From positions 26,294 to 90,293 of the forward strand of contig DATIWX010000092.1 of NCBI GenBank assembly GCA_035519135.1: DNA of 64,000 nucleotides, given 5' to 3'. A model generated the notes under the pieces. The model saw only the letters and a list, made by a program, of their open reading frames with translations, did no database searches and had not been told where the DNA came from. This stretch comes from VBDM01 sp035519135. Its GTDB lineage: Bacteria; Pseudomonadota; Gammaproteobacteria; Burkholderiales; SG8-39. Positions 1 through 9,530 of the stretch are shown here, piece after piece (the stretch's first letter is position 1; the number at the start of each line of letters is the position of its first letter). The translations under genes were made by a program, and so were the position numbers.

Positions 1-2
1 TT

Positions 3-1904
3 TCCCGCGAGAAGACCCTTACGCGGAAACTGTACGAAGCGCTGCTGGCCTTCAAGATCGAGAACAGCCTGAGCAAGGACCAGATCCTCGAGATCTACAT
101 TAACCAGATCTATCTCGGCCAGAGGGCTTACGGGTTCGGGGCGGCAGCGCAGGTGTACTTCGGCAAGACCCTATCCCAGCTCAACGCAGCCGAGATCGCG
201 ATGCTTGCCGGACTGCCCAAGGCGCCGTCTTCCTTCAACCCGGTCATTAACCCCAAGCGGGCGAAACAGCGCCAGCTCTACGTGCTGCGGCGCATGCGCG
301 ATCTGGCCCTGATCGACGAGGCACAATACGAGGAGGCACAGAGCGCCCCGCTCACGGTCAAGCGCGAATCCGCGACCGAATACGAAATTCACGCCGAGTA
401 CGTCGCGGAAATGGTGCGTCAGGTGCTCTACGAGCGCTATCCCGATGACGTGTATTCGCGCGGTTTCCGCGTGTATACGACGATCACGCGCGCCGACCAG
501 CAGGCTGCGTACGCAGCGCTTCGCCTGGGGCTCCTCGAATACGATCGCCGGCATGGATACCGCGGCCCCGAGGGGTTCGTGGACATCAAGGACGCAGGCG
601 AAGAGGACTACGAGGACGCGCTGCAGGACCATCCCGACAGCGACGACCTGCTTGCCGCGCTCGTCCTCGAAGCGACACCGAAGCGGGTCAGCGCGTACCG
701 GCGCGGAGGCGAGACTGTCGCGATTTCGGGCGAAGGCCTTCAGTTCGCCGAGCGCATGCTCGATTCGCGGACCCCGCTTGCCAAGCGAATTCGTCCGGGC
801 GCCGTGATACGCATTCAGAAGGACGACAAGGACAACTGGCAGATCGTCCAGATTCCGGACGCCGAGGGTGCGTTCATATCGGCGAATCCGCAGGACGGCG
901 CGGTGCGTTCCCTCGTCGGGGGATTCGATTTCAGCCGGAACCAGTTCAATCACGTCACTCAGGCCTGGCGGCAGCCGGGCTCGGGCATCAAACCGTTCAT
1001 CTACTCCTCGGCCCTCGAGAAGGGCTTCACGCCAGCCACCGTCATCAACGACGCTCCGGTCGTAGTGGACGCCGCGCTCACCGGCGGGCAGGTGTGGGAG
1101 CCGAAGAACTACGACGGCAGATACGAGGGTCCCATGAGCCTGCGCATGGCCCTCGCCAAATCGAAGAACATGGTGTCGATACGCGTGCTTCAGGCTATCG
1201 GGCCGCAGTACGCCCAGGACTACATCACTCGATTCGGCTTCGACGCGGACCGCCATCCGCCCTACCTCACCATGGCGTTGGGGTCGGGTGCGGCTACGCC
1301 GCTTCAGATGGCGCGCGCCTTCTCGGTGTTCGCGACGGGCGGGTATCGCACGGAACCCTACGTGATTCAGAAAATCGTCGATGACAGGGGCAGCGTGATC
1401 GCGCAGGCCGAGCCCGCCCGCGCCGGAGACGAGTCGCTGCGGGTCATCGACGCCCGCAACGCGTTCATCATGGACAGCATGATGCACGATGTCATGCGCT
1501 ACGGAACCGGGGCGCGCGCAATGGTCCTCGGCCGCCAGGATCTGGCCGGCAAGAGCGGCACGACCAACGACTATATCGACGCCTGGTTCAATGGCTATCA
1601 GCCGACCCTGGTGAGCATCGCCTGGGTCGGCTTCGACCAGCCGAAAAAGCTCGGCCCCGGCGAGACCGGCTCGGTCACGGCGCTCCCCATCTGGATGAGC
1701 TACATGGGCAAGGCCCTGAAGGGCGTTCCGGAAATGTTTCAGCGAAGCCCCGAGGGAATCGTCATCGCCAAGGTCAACGAAAACGGGCTGCAATCTCCCG
1801 ATGGAAGGCCTGAGCTGTTCTTTCGGGAGAGCGTACCTGCCGAGCAGGGCCCGGCCGACGCCGGCGTGCGCACCGCGGAGGATGTCCGGAATCAGTTGTT
1901 CTAG
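3..1904 (+). CDS. mrcA: Penicillin-binding protein 1A, 3' portion (gene starts before the window)
   Basis: Bifunctional peptidoglycan synthase of the inner membrane that polymerises glycan strands and cross-links peptides. The reading frame is open from the first bases, so the membrane anchor and most of the glycosyltransferase domain lie outside. The visible part starts in the GT51 domain (RKLYEALLAFKIE and KDQILEIYINQIYLG, motifs 4 and 5). The transpeptidase follows, with SxxK as SGIK (Ser codon at 981), SxN as SKN (1161) and KSGTT (1551). The 633 visible residues suit a protein of about 780. The gene ends 18 bases before convergent cyaY, with no terminator hairpin between them. All catalytic motifs look intact. 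Confidence 0.95.
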   Translation, partial: SREKTLTRKLYEALLAFKIENSLSKDQILEIYINQIYLGQRAYGFGAAAQVYFGKTLSQLNAAEIAMLAGLPKAPSSFNPVINPKRAKQRQLYVLRRMRDLALIDEAQYEEAQSAPLTVKRESATEYEIHAEYVAEMVRQVLYERYPDDVYSRGFRVYTTITRADQQAAYAALRLGLLEYDRRHGYRGPEGFVDIKDAGEEDYEDALQDHPDSDDLLAALVLEATPKRVSAYRRGGETVAISGEGLQFAERMLDSRTPLAKRIRPGAVIRIQKDDKDNWQIVQIPDAEGAFISANPQDGAVRSLVGGFDFSRNQFNHVTQAWRQPGSGIKPFIYSSALEKGFTPATVINDAPVVVDAALTGGQVWEPKNYDGRYEGPMSLRMALAKSKNMVSIRVLQAIGPQYAQDYITRFGFDADRHPPYLTMALGSGAATPLQMARAFSVFATGGYRTEPYVIQKIVDDRGSVIAQAEPARAGDESLRVIDARNAFIMDSMMHDVMRYGTGARAMVLGRQDLAGKSGTTNDYIDAWFNGYQPTLVSIAWVGFDQPKKLGPGETGSVTALPIWMSYMGKALKGVPEMFQRSPEGIVIAKVNENGLQSPDGRPELFFRESVPAEQGPADAGVRTAEDVRNQLF

Positions 1905-1922
1905 CGCGGTCCCCGGCCCGGT

Positions 1923-2240
1923 CTAGCGGAGCGTGACCGTGCGTCCCGACTGTCCCGTGATCACCTCCGACAGGGCCGCGAGCAATTCGCGCTTGTCGCG
2001 CGTGTCGACCCACTTCGAACCGTCGAAGCGAAAATGGTAGCCGCCGGACTTGGCCGCGACCCAGATTTCCTGGGCCGCGGAGTGTCGATTGACGATAATG
2101 CGGTTCCCGTCGGCGAATTCGAGCTCCAGCACGCCCGCGGCCTTGGGCGCGCAGTCGCAGTCCGCTCCGCTCTCCTCGACGGCCCTGGCAATCCTCTCGA
2201 GCATCGCCTCGGCCAGGCTCTCGAACTCGCTCGGGGTCAT
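1923..2240 (-). CDS. cyaY: Frataxin-like iron donor/regulator CyaY
   Basis: Small cytoplasmic iron-binding protein of the frataxin family that modulates iron-sulfur cluster assembly on IscU. It has 105 residues, the usual length. The acidic N-terminal helix (MTPSEFESLAEAMLERI) and the strands LELEFADGNRIIVNRHSA, QEIWVAAKSGGYHF and WVDTRDKRELLAALS match the family. The frame stays open upstream, but the ATG at 2240 gives the family-typical start. It is divergent from lptM, with only 36 bases between the two starts, so their promoters must overlap. Confidence 0.92.
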   Translation of the reverse strand: MTPSEFESLAEAMLERIARAVEESGADCDCAPKAAGVLELEFADGNRIIVNRHSAAQEIWVAAKSGGYHFRFDGSKWVDTRDKRELLAALSEVITGQSGRTVTLR

Positions 2241-2276
2241 CGCCGTGATAAACTGAAAAAAAGTTCCGGTATCGCC

Positions 2277-2405
2277 ATGCGCCGCGCCGTTGTTCTCCTG
2301 CTCGTCTTCATCACGCTTTCGAGCTGCGGCAACAAGAGCGGCCTCACTCTCCCTTCGCCGGAACGAGATTCGCAGCAGCATACCAAACCCGCCCCGCGCC
2401 AGTGA
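2277..2405 (+). CDS. lptM: LPS translocon maturation lipoprotein LptM (YifL family)
   Basis: Tiny outer-membrane lipoprotein that in enterobacteria helps the LptD-LptE translocon mature. It has 42 residues: a signal peptide (MRRAVVLLLVFITLSSC), a lipobox cysteine at residue 17, then GNKSGLTLPSP, matching the family pattern CGxKGPLxxP with Ser in place of Pro. Its stop TGA overlaps the GTG start of lysA as GTGA, so the two are translationally coupled. The cyaY/lptM/lysA arrangement is conserved in many proteobacteria and supports a gene this short. Confidence 0.85.
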   Translation: MRRAVVLLLVFITLSSCGNKSGLTLPSPERDSQQHTKPAPRQ

Positions 2406-3646
2406 ATTTTTTTCCGTACCGGAACGGCACGTTGTGCGCGGAGAACGTACCTCTCGCCGAAGTGGCGAAGCAATACGGCACTCCCGCTTTCGTCTATTCG
2501 CGCGCGGCGATCGAGCGGGGATATCGGGAGTTCAGCGACGCCTGTTCCGGGCGCGATGTGCTCATTTGCTACTCGGTAAAGGCCAATTCGAATCTCGCGG
2601 TTCTGAATATCCTCGCGCGGCTCGGCTCGGGATTCGATATCGTCTCCGGCGGCGAGCTGGCACGCGTGCTCGCCGCCGGAGGCAGCGCATCCAAGACCGT
2701 CTTCTCCGGCGTCGGCAAGACCGAAGCGGAGCTGCGCGCGGCACTCGCGGCCGACGTTCTCTGCTTCAACGTGGAATCCGAAGGGGAGCTCGATCGGCTT
2801 GCCGCGATCGCGGCGGGGATGGGCAAGACCGCGCGGGTATCCCTGCGCGTCAACCCCGACGTCGATCCCAGGACGCATCCTTATATCGCCACCGGCCTGC
2901 GGGAAAGCAAGTTCGGCATCGCCTACGATGCAGCCGTCCCCTTGTACCGCAGAGCGGCCAAGCTTCCGAACATCCATGTATTGGGCATCGACGTTCATAT
3001 CGGCTCGCAGATTACCGACGTCGAGCCATTCGTGGCGGCGCTCGAAAAGCTCCTCGAATTCGTCGACCTTCTCGATGCGACCGGAGTGCACCTCGAGCAT
3101 CTGGATCTGGGCGGGGGGCTCGGCATTCGCTACCACGACGAAGAGCCGCCGGCGCTGAAGGACTATCTCGGGCGCTTGTTTCAGCGTCTGGGCGACCGCA
3201 AGATCCGGATCCTGTTCGAACCGGGACGCTCGCTGGTGGGCAATACCGGTGTGCTCCTCACGCGTATCGAGTACCTCAAACACAGCGAAGCCAAGAACTT
3301 CGTCATCGTCGATGCCGGAATGAACGACCTCATCCGCCCGTCGCTCTACGACGCCTGGCACGAGGTGCTGCCGGTCGCGCCGCGCGACGGTCCCGCGCGA
3401 CGCTACGACATCGTCGGCCCGGTATGCGAATCGGCGGATTTCCTCGCCAAGGAGCGCACCCTCTCGGTCGCCGTCGGAGACCTTCTTGCAATCATGTCCG
3501 CCGGCGCCTACGGGATGGCGATGAGCTCGAACTACAATTCCAGACCCCGACCTCCGGAAGTCATGGTTGACGGCGCAAAACCCTGGCTGGTCAGGGAGCG
3601 GGAGCGCACCGAGAGCCTCTTTGCGTCAGAGCGTCTTTTGCCGTAA
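2402..3646 (+). CDS. lysA: Diaminopimelate decarboxylase
   Basis: PLP enzyme of the alanine-racemase fold that converts meso-diaminopimelate to L-lysine, the last step of lysine synthesis. It has 414 residues, normal for the family. The PLP lysine is K60 in CYSVKANSN. Other family motifs are FDIVSGGEL, HIGSQI, the phosphate-binding EPGRSLVG, the active-site cysteine segment PVCESADFLAKER and the C-terminal AYGMAMSSNYNSRPRP. The GTG start at 2402 overlaps the lptM stop. Confidence 0.97.
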   Translation: MNFFPYRNGTLCAENVPLAEVAKQYGTPAFVYSRAAIERGYREFSDACSGRDVLICYSVKANSNLAVLNILARLGSGFDIVSGGELARVLAAGGSASKTVFSGVGKTEAELRAALAADVLCFNVESEGELDRLAAIAAGMGKTARVSLRVNPDVDPRTHPYIATGLRESKFGIAYDAAVPLYRRAAKLPNIHVLGIDVHIGSQITDVEPFVAALEKLLEFVDLLDATGVHLEHLDLGGGLGIRYHDEEPPALKDYLGRLFQRLGDRKIRILFEPGRSLVGNTGVLLTRIEYLKHSEAKNFVIVDAGMNDLIRPSLYDAWHEVLPVAPRDGPARRYDIVGPVCESADFLAKERTLSVAVGDLLAIMSAGAYGMAMSSNYNSRPRPPEVMVDGAKPWLVRERERTESLFASERLLP

Positions 3647-3773
3647 ATTTGGCCGTTTCCCATCGGGAGCGGAGGGGCGATCGGTGAACGGAAAGATCAG
3701 TAGCGGGTCTAACGGCAATCCGCAGCAATCGTGTTGATGGGATACGCTGCGCGCCCCCATCGTTAGCGAGGCC

Positions 3774-4955
3774 ATGGCTTCCCTCATGCAATCGCGCCTT
3801 CCGGGGCACGACTCTCGGAAACGCTGGATGGTGTTCGGCGGTGTGGGCACGCTCGTGCTCGCGATCGGGTTGTTCCTTTACTTCGGCGCAGAGATACGCG
3901 CGAACGAGCGCAAGGCGCCCAAGGGCCCTCCGGCGGTCCCGGTCACCGTCGAGCCGGTGGTTCAGCAACTCGTTCCCTTCCGGCTTCAGGGAATCGGCAA
4001 TGTCGAGGCCTTTTCCACCGTTGCGCTGAAGGCCCGTACCGACGGCCAGATCATCGAAGTGGGCTTCAAGGAAGGTGAGGAGGTCAGGAAGGGACAGGTC
4101 CTGTTCAAGATCGACCCGCGCCCTTTCGAGGCCGCGCTGCGCCAAGCCGAGGCAAACGCGCTCCGCGATGCAGCTGCAAGCGAGCAGGCCCGTTCCCAGG
4201 AGCGGCGCTATAAGGAACTGCTCGACAAGAACTTCGTCTCCAAGGAAGCCTACGCCCAGATCCGCACCAACGCGACCACCGCGGAAGCGATCGCCAAGGC
4301 GAGCCAGGCCGCGCTCGACAACGCGAAGCTGAATCTCGAATACTGCACCATCACCGCGCCGATCGAAGGCTACGCCGGCAAGATCCAGATCCAGCTCGGC
4401 AACCTGGTCAAGGCCAACGATGTGAATCCATTGGTCGTCATCAATCAGGTTCACCCGATTTACGTCAATTTCGCGGTTCCGGAACAGCGCCTCGCGGAAG
4501 TGCGCCAGTACATGGCCTCGAATTCGCTGGCAGTGCAGGCGCTGACCCCGGGCTCGGACCAGGCCGCCGCGGCTACCGGAGTGCTGATCTTCGTCGACAA
4601 CGCTGTGGACCCGAGCACAGGCACCATCAGGCTGCGGGCGCGTTTCGCGAACAAGGAGAACAGCCTCTGGCCGGGCCAGTTCGTCGGCGTGAGCGTGCGC
4701 CTGTTCGAGCAGCCGGACGCGATCGTCATTCCCTCGACCGCGGTGCAGACCGGCCCTGAGGGGCAATACGTCTACGTCGTCGGCAAGGACATGGTGGCCG
4801 ACGTCCGCAAGATCGTAGTGCAGCGCACGGAAGGCGACCACACGATCGTCGCCCGCGGACTGGCGAAGGGCGAGCAGGTCGTGACGCGCGGCCAGCTGCG
4901 CCTCGGCCCGAAGAGCCGCGTTCAAATCAGCAAGTCGGCCGCAGAACCCTCGTGA
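3774..4955 (+). CDS. RND efflux periplasmic adaptor (membrane fusion protein, MdtA/AcrA type)
   Basis: Membrane fusion protein that links an inner-membrane RND pump to an outer-membrane channel. The 393 residues begin with an N-terminal membrane anchor (LVLAIGLFLYFGAEI, about residues 25-39). Next come a lipoyl half-motif (VALKARTDGQIIEVGFKEGE), an alpha-helical hairpin, the second lipoyl half (YCTITAPIEGYAGK) and beta-barrel segments. There is no lipobox cysteine. The stop overlaps the GTG of the pump gene as GTGA. No TolC-like gene is nearby, so the outer-membrane partner must be encoded elsewhere. The substrate cannot be read from sequence. Confidence 0.92.
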   Translation: MASLMQSRLPGHDSRKRWMVFGGVGTLVLAIGLFLYFGAEIRANERKAPKGPPAVPVTVEPVVQQLVPFRLQGIGNVEAFSTVALKARTDGQIIEVGFKEGEEVRKGQVLFKIDPRPFEAALRQAEANALRDAAASEQARSQERRYKELLDKNFVSKEAYAQIRTNATTAEAIAKASQAALDNAKLNLEYCTITAPIEGYAGKIQIQLGNLVKANDVNPLVVINQVHPIYVNFAVPEQRLAEVRQYMASNSLAVQALTPGSDQAAAATGVLIFVDNAVDPSTGTIRLRARFANKENSLWPGQFVGVSVRLFEQPDAIVIPSTAVQTGPEGQYVYVVGKDMVADVRKIVVQRTEGDHTIVARGLAKGEQVVTRGQLRLGPKSRVQISKSAAEPS

Positions 4956-7900
4956 ATTTCTGCGAGTTGTTCGTCCGGCGACCGGTCATGACGGTACTCG
5001 TCATGATCGGCATCCTGATTTTCGGGCTCGCGGCCTACCGGCTGCTGCCGGTCTCCACGCTTCCAAACGTCGACTTCCCCACCATCCAGGTCACGGCCGA
5101 GCTGCCCGGGGCGAGCCCGGAGACGATGGCATCCTCCGTCGCAACCGTGCTCGAGCGGCAGTTCTCGACTATCGCCGGCATCGACGAGATGAGCTCGGTG
5201 AGCGGCCAGGGCATCACGCGCGTGACGCTCCAGTTCGCGCTCGACCGTGATATCGACGCTGCGGCACAGGACGTGAACTCGGCGATCGCTTCCGCCGCCC
5301 GGCAGCTTCCGGCGACGATGCCGGCGCCGCCGTCGTTCAGGAAGGTCAATCCGGCCGACTTCCCGGTCTACTACCTCGCCCTGACCTCGCAGACCTTGCC
5401 GCTTTCGACGGTGAACGAGTACGCGGAGACCTACCTCGCGCAGCGAATCTCGACCATCAACGGCGTAGCCCAGGTGCAGGTCTTCGGGCAGCAGAAGTAC
5501 GCGGTGCGGGTGCAGGTCGACCCCAATGCTCTCGCGGCCCGCGGAGTCGGCATCAACGAGGTCGAGCAGGCCGTCTCGCAGGCGAACGTCAACCTTCCCA
5601 CGGGCACGCTGTATGGAAAGGACCGGATGTACGCGGTGCAGGCGACTGGCCAGCTCCAGGACGCGGCGGCGTTCCGCCCGATCATCGTCACCTACAGGAA
5701 CGGCTCGCCCATCCGGCTCAGCGAGCTCGGCAACATCTACGACAGCGTGCAGAACGACAAGATGGGCGCCTGGTTCAAGGGCAAGCGCGGCATCGTGCTC
5801 GCGATCCAGCGCCAGCCCGGCACCAATACCATCGAGGTCGTCGACTCGATCAAGCAGCTGCTGCCGACCTTCCGCGCCGAAGTGCCTCCCGCAATCGACA
5901 TCGAGACGCTCTACGACCGGTCAGTGACCATCCGGGCTTCGGTGCAGGAAGTACAGTTCACCCTGTACCTCGCGCTGATGCTGGTGGTGCTGGTCATCTT
6001 CATCTTCCTTCGCAGCGTGTCCGCCACGATCATTCCGACTTTCGCGCTGCCGATGTCGATCATCGGGACCTTCGCGGTAATGTTCCTGTTCGGCTACAGC
6101 CTCGACAACATATCGCTGATGGCGCTCACGCTCTGCGTCGGTTTCGTCGTGGACGACGCGATCGTGATGCTCGAGAACATCACCCGGCACATCGAGCAGG
6201 GCAAGAGCGTGCTCGAAGCGACCCTGGATGGCTCGAAAGAGATCGTCTTCACCATCATCTCGATGACGATATCGCTCGCAGCCGTGTTCATCCCCGTGCT
6301 CTTCATGGGGGGCATACTGGGACGGTTGCTGCATGAATTCGCTGTGACGATCATCGCCGCGGTGCTGATCTCGGGGTTCGTCTCGCTGACGCTCACTCCG
6401 ATGATGTGCAGCCGTATCCTCAAGCCGCACCGGGAGCAGAGGCACGGCCGGGTCTACATGGCCTTCGAGCGGGCCTTCGACGCATGGAAGCGCGGCTACG
6501 AAGTCAGCCTGCGCTCCGTCCTGAAGCACCGGCTCGCCGTCATCGTCGCATTCGTCGCGATCTGTATCGCGACGGGCGTGCTGTTCGTTCGTGCGCCCAA
6601 GGGCTTTCTGCCGAGCGAGGACTCGGGGCAACTCTTCTGCTTCGTCGAGGGTCCGCAGGACATCTCGTTCACGGCCATGGCCGACATGCAGCGCCAGGTC
6701 GCCAGCATCATCGCCGCGGATCCGAACGTGGAAGCCGCGATGTCCTTCGTCGGGGCGACGGGCTTCTCCCCGTCGCTCAACGTCGGGCGCATCACCATTA
6801 CGCTCAAGCCCTTCAAGAACCGAAAGCCCGCCGACGAGGTCGTCAGGAGCCTGCGGCCGCGGCTCGCCAACGTACTCGGCGCGAAGGTGTTCATCCAGAA
6901 CGTCCCGGCGATTCGCATCGGCGGAAACCTCACCAAGAGCCCCTACCAGTACGTCATGCGAAGCGCCACGATCGACGAGCTCTATCAGTGGGCGCCCCTG
7001 ATCGAGCAGAAGCTGCGCTCGCTTCCCGGCCTGATCGACGTCACGAGCGACCTGCAGATCACGCGGCCTCAGGTCACCGTGGAAATCGAGCGCGAGAAGG
7101 CGGCGGCGCTGGGCGTATCGGCGCAGTCCGTGGAGCAGGCGCTCAACAACGCCTACGGCGAGCGCCAGGTGTCCACCATCTACACCCAGACCAACCAGTT
7201 CTGGGTCATCCTGCAGCTCGCCGAGCGCTATCAGAAGGACCCGTCGGTGATGCCGATGCTGTACGTGCGCTCCTCGACCGGTGCCCTGGTTCCGCTCAAC
7301 GCCGTGGCGAAGTTCAAATTCGGGGTGGGCCCCCTGCAGGTCACGCATCTCGGACAGCTCACCTCTGTAACCTTCTCGTTCGACCTCGGCCCCGGCGTGG
7401 CGCTGTCGGAAGCGATCGCCCAGGTCCAGCGCGCGATGCGCGAGATGCAGGTGCCGGTGACCCTGACCGGAACCTTCTCAGGGACCGCTCAGGCCTTCCA
7501 GAGCTCCCTGCAGGGCATGGGTATTCTCCTGGTGCTGTCGATCTTCGTGATCTACCTGGTTCTCGGCATTCTCTACGAGAGCTTCATCCACCCTCTCACC
7601 ATCCTCTCGGGCCTGCCGACCGCCGGGCTGGGCGCCTTGCTGACCCTCATGGCCTTCGGGATCGAGCTGAACATGTACGCCTTCGTCGGGATCATCATGC
7701 TGGTCGGCATCGTAAAGAAGAACGCCATCATGATGATCGACTTCGCCATCGAAGCGCAGCGCCGGGAGGGCAAGTCGCCCGACGAAGCGATCTTCCAGGC
7801 GGGTCTGGTCCGCTTCCGCCCGATCATGATGACGACGATGGCCGCACTCATGGGGAGCCTGCCGATCGCCATAGGATTCGGCGCGGGCGGCGGCGCGCGT

Positions 7901-8059
7901 ATGCCCCTGGGACTCGCCGTGGTGGGCGGCCTGGTGCTCTCCCAGTTTCTGACGCTCTACATCACACCGGTCGTATTCCTGTACTTCGAGCGCCTGCAAC
8001 AGTGGTTGGCGCGCCGCCGCGCCGCCCACCCCGCAACCCAGCTCCGCGCCGCCGACTAG
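4952..8059 (+). CDS. RND efflux pump permease (MdtB/MdtC/AcrB type)
   Basis: Proton-driven inner-membrane transporter of the HAE1 branch. Its 1035 residues match the family length. TM1 sits at the N-terminus (TVLVMIGILIFGLAAYRLL) and the first porter domain follows. The proton-relay aspartates are in TM4 as VGFVVDDAIVMLENI. The second half repeats the layout and ends with the family signature around MMTTMAALMGSLPIAIGFG. The GTG start overlaps the adaptor stop, giving a coupled pair. It converges on the anti-sigma gene 20 bases downstream. Confidence 0.95.
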   Translation: MNFCELFVRRPVMTVLVMIGILIFGLAAYRLLPVSTLPNVDFPTIQVTAELPGASPETMASSVATVLERQFSTIAGIDEMSSVSGQGITRVTLQFALDRDIDAAAQDVNSAIASAARQLPATMPAPPSFRKVNPADFPVYYLALTSQTLPLSTVNEYAETYLAQRISTINGVAQVQVFGQQKYAVRVQVDPNALAARGVGINEVEQAVSQANVNLPTGTLYGKDRMYAVQATGQLQDAAAFRPIIVTYRNGSPIRLSELGNIYDSVQNDKMGAWFKGKRGIVLAIQRQPGTNTIEVVDSIKQLLPTFRAEVPPAIDIETLYDRSVTIRASVQEVQFTLYLALMLVVLVIFIFLRSVSATIIPTFALPMSIIGTFAVMFLFGYSLDNISLMALTLCVGFVVDDAIVMLENITRHIEQGKSVLEATLDGSKEIVFTIISMTISLAAVFIPVLFMGGILGRLLHEFAVTIIAAVLISGFVSLTLTPMMCSRILKPHREQRHGRVYMAFERAFDAWKRGYEVSLRSVLKHRLAVIVAFVAICIATGVLFVRAPKGFLPSEDSGQLFCFVEGPQDISFTAMADMQRQVASIIAADPNVEAAMSFVGATGFSPSLNVGRITITLKPFKNRKPADEVVRSLRPRLANVLGAKVFIQNVPAIRIGGNLTKSPYQYVMRSATIDELYQWAPLIEQKLRSLPGLIDVTSDLQITRPQVTVEIEREKAAALGVSAQSVEQALNNAYGERQVSTIYTQTNQFWVILQLAERYQKDPSVMPMLYVRSSTGALVPLNAVAKFKFGVGPLQVTHLGQLTSVTFSFDLGPGVALSEAIAQVQRAMREMQVPVTLTGTFSGTAQAFQSSLQGMGILLVLSIFVIYLVLGILYESFIHPLTILSGLPTAGLGALLTLMAFGIELNMYAFVGIIMLVGIVKKNAIMMIDFAIEAQRREGKSPDEAIFQAGLVRFRPIMMTTMAALMGSLPIAIGFGAGGGARMPLGLAVVGGLVLSQFLTLYITPVVFLYFERLQQWLARRRAAHPATQLRAAD

Positions 8060-8079
8060 GAGCTTCGGGCGCTGGGCGT

Positions 8080-8820
8080 CTACGGGTTGAGCTGCTTGTA
8101 GACCACCTCAGCGACCTGGAGCAGCTGGTCCTTCCTCATTTCGCCCGAGAGGGCGTAGCCGAAATTTCCGTCCACCCAGTAGAACACGGAAATGCGCTCC
8201 TCCTGGCTGAAGCGGAAAGCGGTATCTCGCGGCTCGCCCCTCTGCCGTGAAACATAGAGCGTCAGCCGCTGGCCACGTGCGTCCTGATACATGAAGTGAG
8301 CGACAGGGCCCTGCGGTCCGGAAAGCAGCCGGCCCCCGATCAGCTCGTAGCCCAGGGGAGCGAGCTTGGGAGCGTGCAGGGTGGTGCCGAGCCTTTTGGA
8401 CAGCCACGCGACGAGGTGCCCTTCCTCGTTCGCGGCCACCTCGACCGGATGGCGCACCTCCGGCGCGTAGACCGCGTGCGCCGTCGCCGCCTGCCGCGCA
8501 AACGAGACCGGAACCACCTGCGAAGTGACGAACTGGCCTCGAACTAGCCACCCCAAGCCGATTCCCAGTGCGAAAATCGCCGCAGCCAAGGCGTAGCGGC
8601 GCCAACCCCGGGGACGCACGGAGAGCAGGGCCGCCGGTACCGGCTCGTCGAGCACGGGGTCGTAGAGCGAGCGCAACAGCGCGTTCTGCTCGGTGTAGGC
8701 ACGCATCCGTTCGGCCTCTTCCGGGTGCGCGCGAAGCCATGCCTCCGTCTCGACCCTGGCGCCTTCGGAAAGGCCGCCGTCGACGTACGCATGCAATTCA
8801 GCCTCGCTGATCGGCTTCAC
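8080..8820 (-). CDS. Transmembrane anti-sigma factor
   Basis: Probable membrane anti-sigma factor that holds the upstream ECF sigma factor. It has 246 residues: a cytoplasmic N-terminal domain (SEAELHAYVDGGLSEGARVE, like the start of RsiW/ZAS domains), one transmembrane helix (YALAAAIFALGIGLGWLVRG, about residues 76-95) and a periplasmic domain. The usual HxxxCxxC zinc motif is absent; only the first histidine region is recognisable. The GTG start at 8820 overlaps the sigma-factor stop as GTGA, the standard coupling of such pairs. The signal sensed is unknown. Confidence 0.85.
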   Translation of the reverse strand: MKPISEAELHAYVDGGLSEGARVETEAWLRAHPEEAERMRAYTEQNALLRSLYDPVLDEPVPAALLSVRPRGWRRYALAAAIFALGIGLGWLVRGQFVTSQVVPVSFARQAATAHAVYAPEVRHPVEVAANEEGHLVAWLSKRLGTTLHAPKLAPLGYELIGGRLLSGPQGPVAHFMYQDARGQRLTLYVSRQRGEPRDTAFRFSQEERISVFYWVDGNFGYALSGEMRKDQLLQVAEVVYKQLNP

Positions 8821-9314
8821 TTCACGACTTTCAAAGGCATCACGGCTTGGCCACCCAGCAGGTAGCGCATGCGTTCTCGCGCGCGCGACAGGCGCGACAT
8901 GACCGTGCCGATCGGAATGTCCAGAGCGCGGCCGACCTGTTCGTAAGTGAGCTGCTCCACGGCGACGAGCAGGACCACCTCGCGCTGTTCGACCGAAAGA
9001 CTGCGCAGAGCCCGGTCGACGTCCTCCAGCTCGAGTTGCTCGCCCTGGGTTGCGCGAACGGCGACCGCAGGGAGCTCCTCCATGGCCTGCTCGATTTCAT
9101 AGCGGCGCCGTCTCGCCTGATTGACAAACACGTTGTGCATGATCGTGAACAGCCACGCTCTCAGGTCGCTGCCGGGGCGCCACAGGTAGAACTTGTTCCA
9201 GGCGCGCTCCAGCGTGTCCTGGACGAGATCGTCGGCAATGTAGCGATCGCCGACCAGGGCTCGCGCGTAGCGCCGCAGCCGGGGTATGTGCTCGATGATG
9301 AGGTGACGATCCAT
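8817..9314 (-). CDS. ECF-type RNA polymerase sigma factor
   Basis: Extracytoplasmic-function sigma factor of 165 residues. Region 2 is ADDLVQDTLERAWNKFYLW with LRAWLFTIMHNVFVNQARRR. Region 4 carries the helix-turn-helix (LTYEQVGRALDIPIGTVMSRLSRARERM, shown in part). The next gene is its transmembrane anti-sigma factor, overlapping by four bases. A GGAATAAACC/CGTTTGTAT pair about 110-140 bases upstream may be an autoregulated promoter. The regulon is not evident, but cytochrome c4 lies just upstream on the same strand. Confidence 0.93.
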   Translation of the reverse strand: MDRHLIIEHIPRLRRYARALVGDRYIADDLVQDTLERAWNKFYLWRPGSDLRAWLFTIMHNVFVNQARRRRYEIEQAMEELPAVAVRATQGEQLELEDVDRALRSLSVEQREVVLLVAVEQLTYEQVGRALDIPIGTVMSRLSRARERMRYLLGGQAVMPLKVVK

Positions 9315-9421
9315 GCAGCGCGCATTCTAGCGCGCGACAACTTCCCAGGGGACGACCCTCCCGTCCATGGTCCGCGACCTGGCACGATCCACCACTCCCC
9401 TCTCGAAAAAAGAAACCCTGC

Positions 9422-9453
9422 GATACAAACGCACCACCTGGAAGGTTTATTCC
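9422..9453 (-). promoter_or_regulatory. Possible ECF-dependent promoter of the sigma/anti-sigma operon
   Basis: Read on the minus strand, GGAATAAACC (9444-9453) is followed after 12 bases by CGTTTGTATC (9422-9431). The GGAA-type -35 block plus a CGT-containing -10 block resembles ECF promoters in general and sits about 110-140 bases before the sigma-factor start. ECF operons are commonly autoregulated, so the location fits. No consensus for this particular sigma group was available to compare. Confidence 0.35.
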
Positions 9454-9530
9454 ACGGTGACGCCTGCCGGGTCTTTCGAGGAGATGGGCTGCGAAGAAGG
9501 GAGGGCGCGTGCGCCGCCCGGGTCGGAACT

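Noticed and set aside
171..1793. Long antisense open frame opposite mrcA (540 codons)
   Set aside because: It is the complement of a clearly conserved penicillin-binding protein; high GC keeps the antisense frame open. The translation shows no domain.
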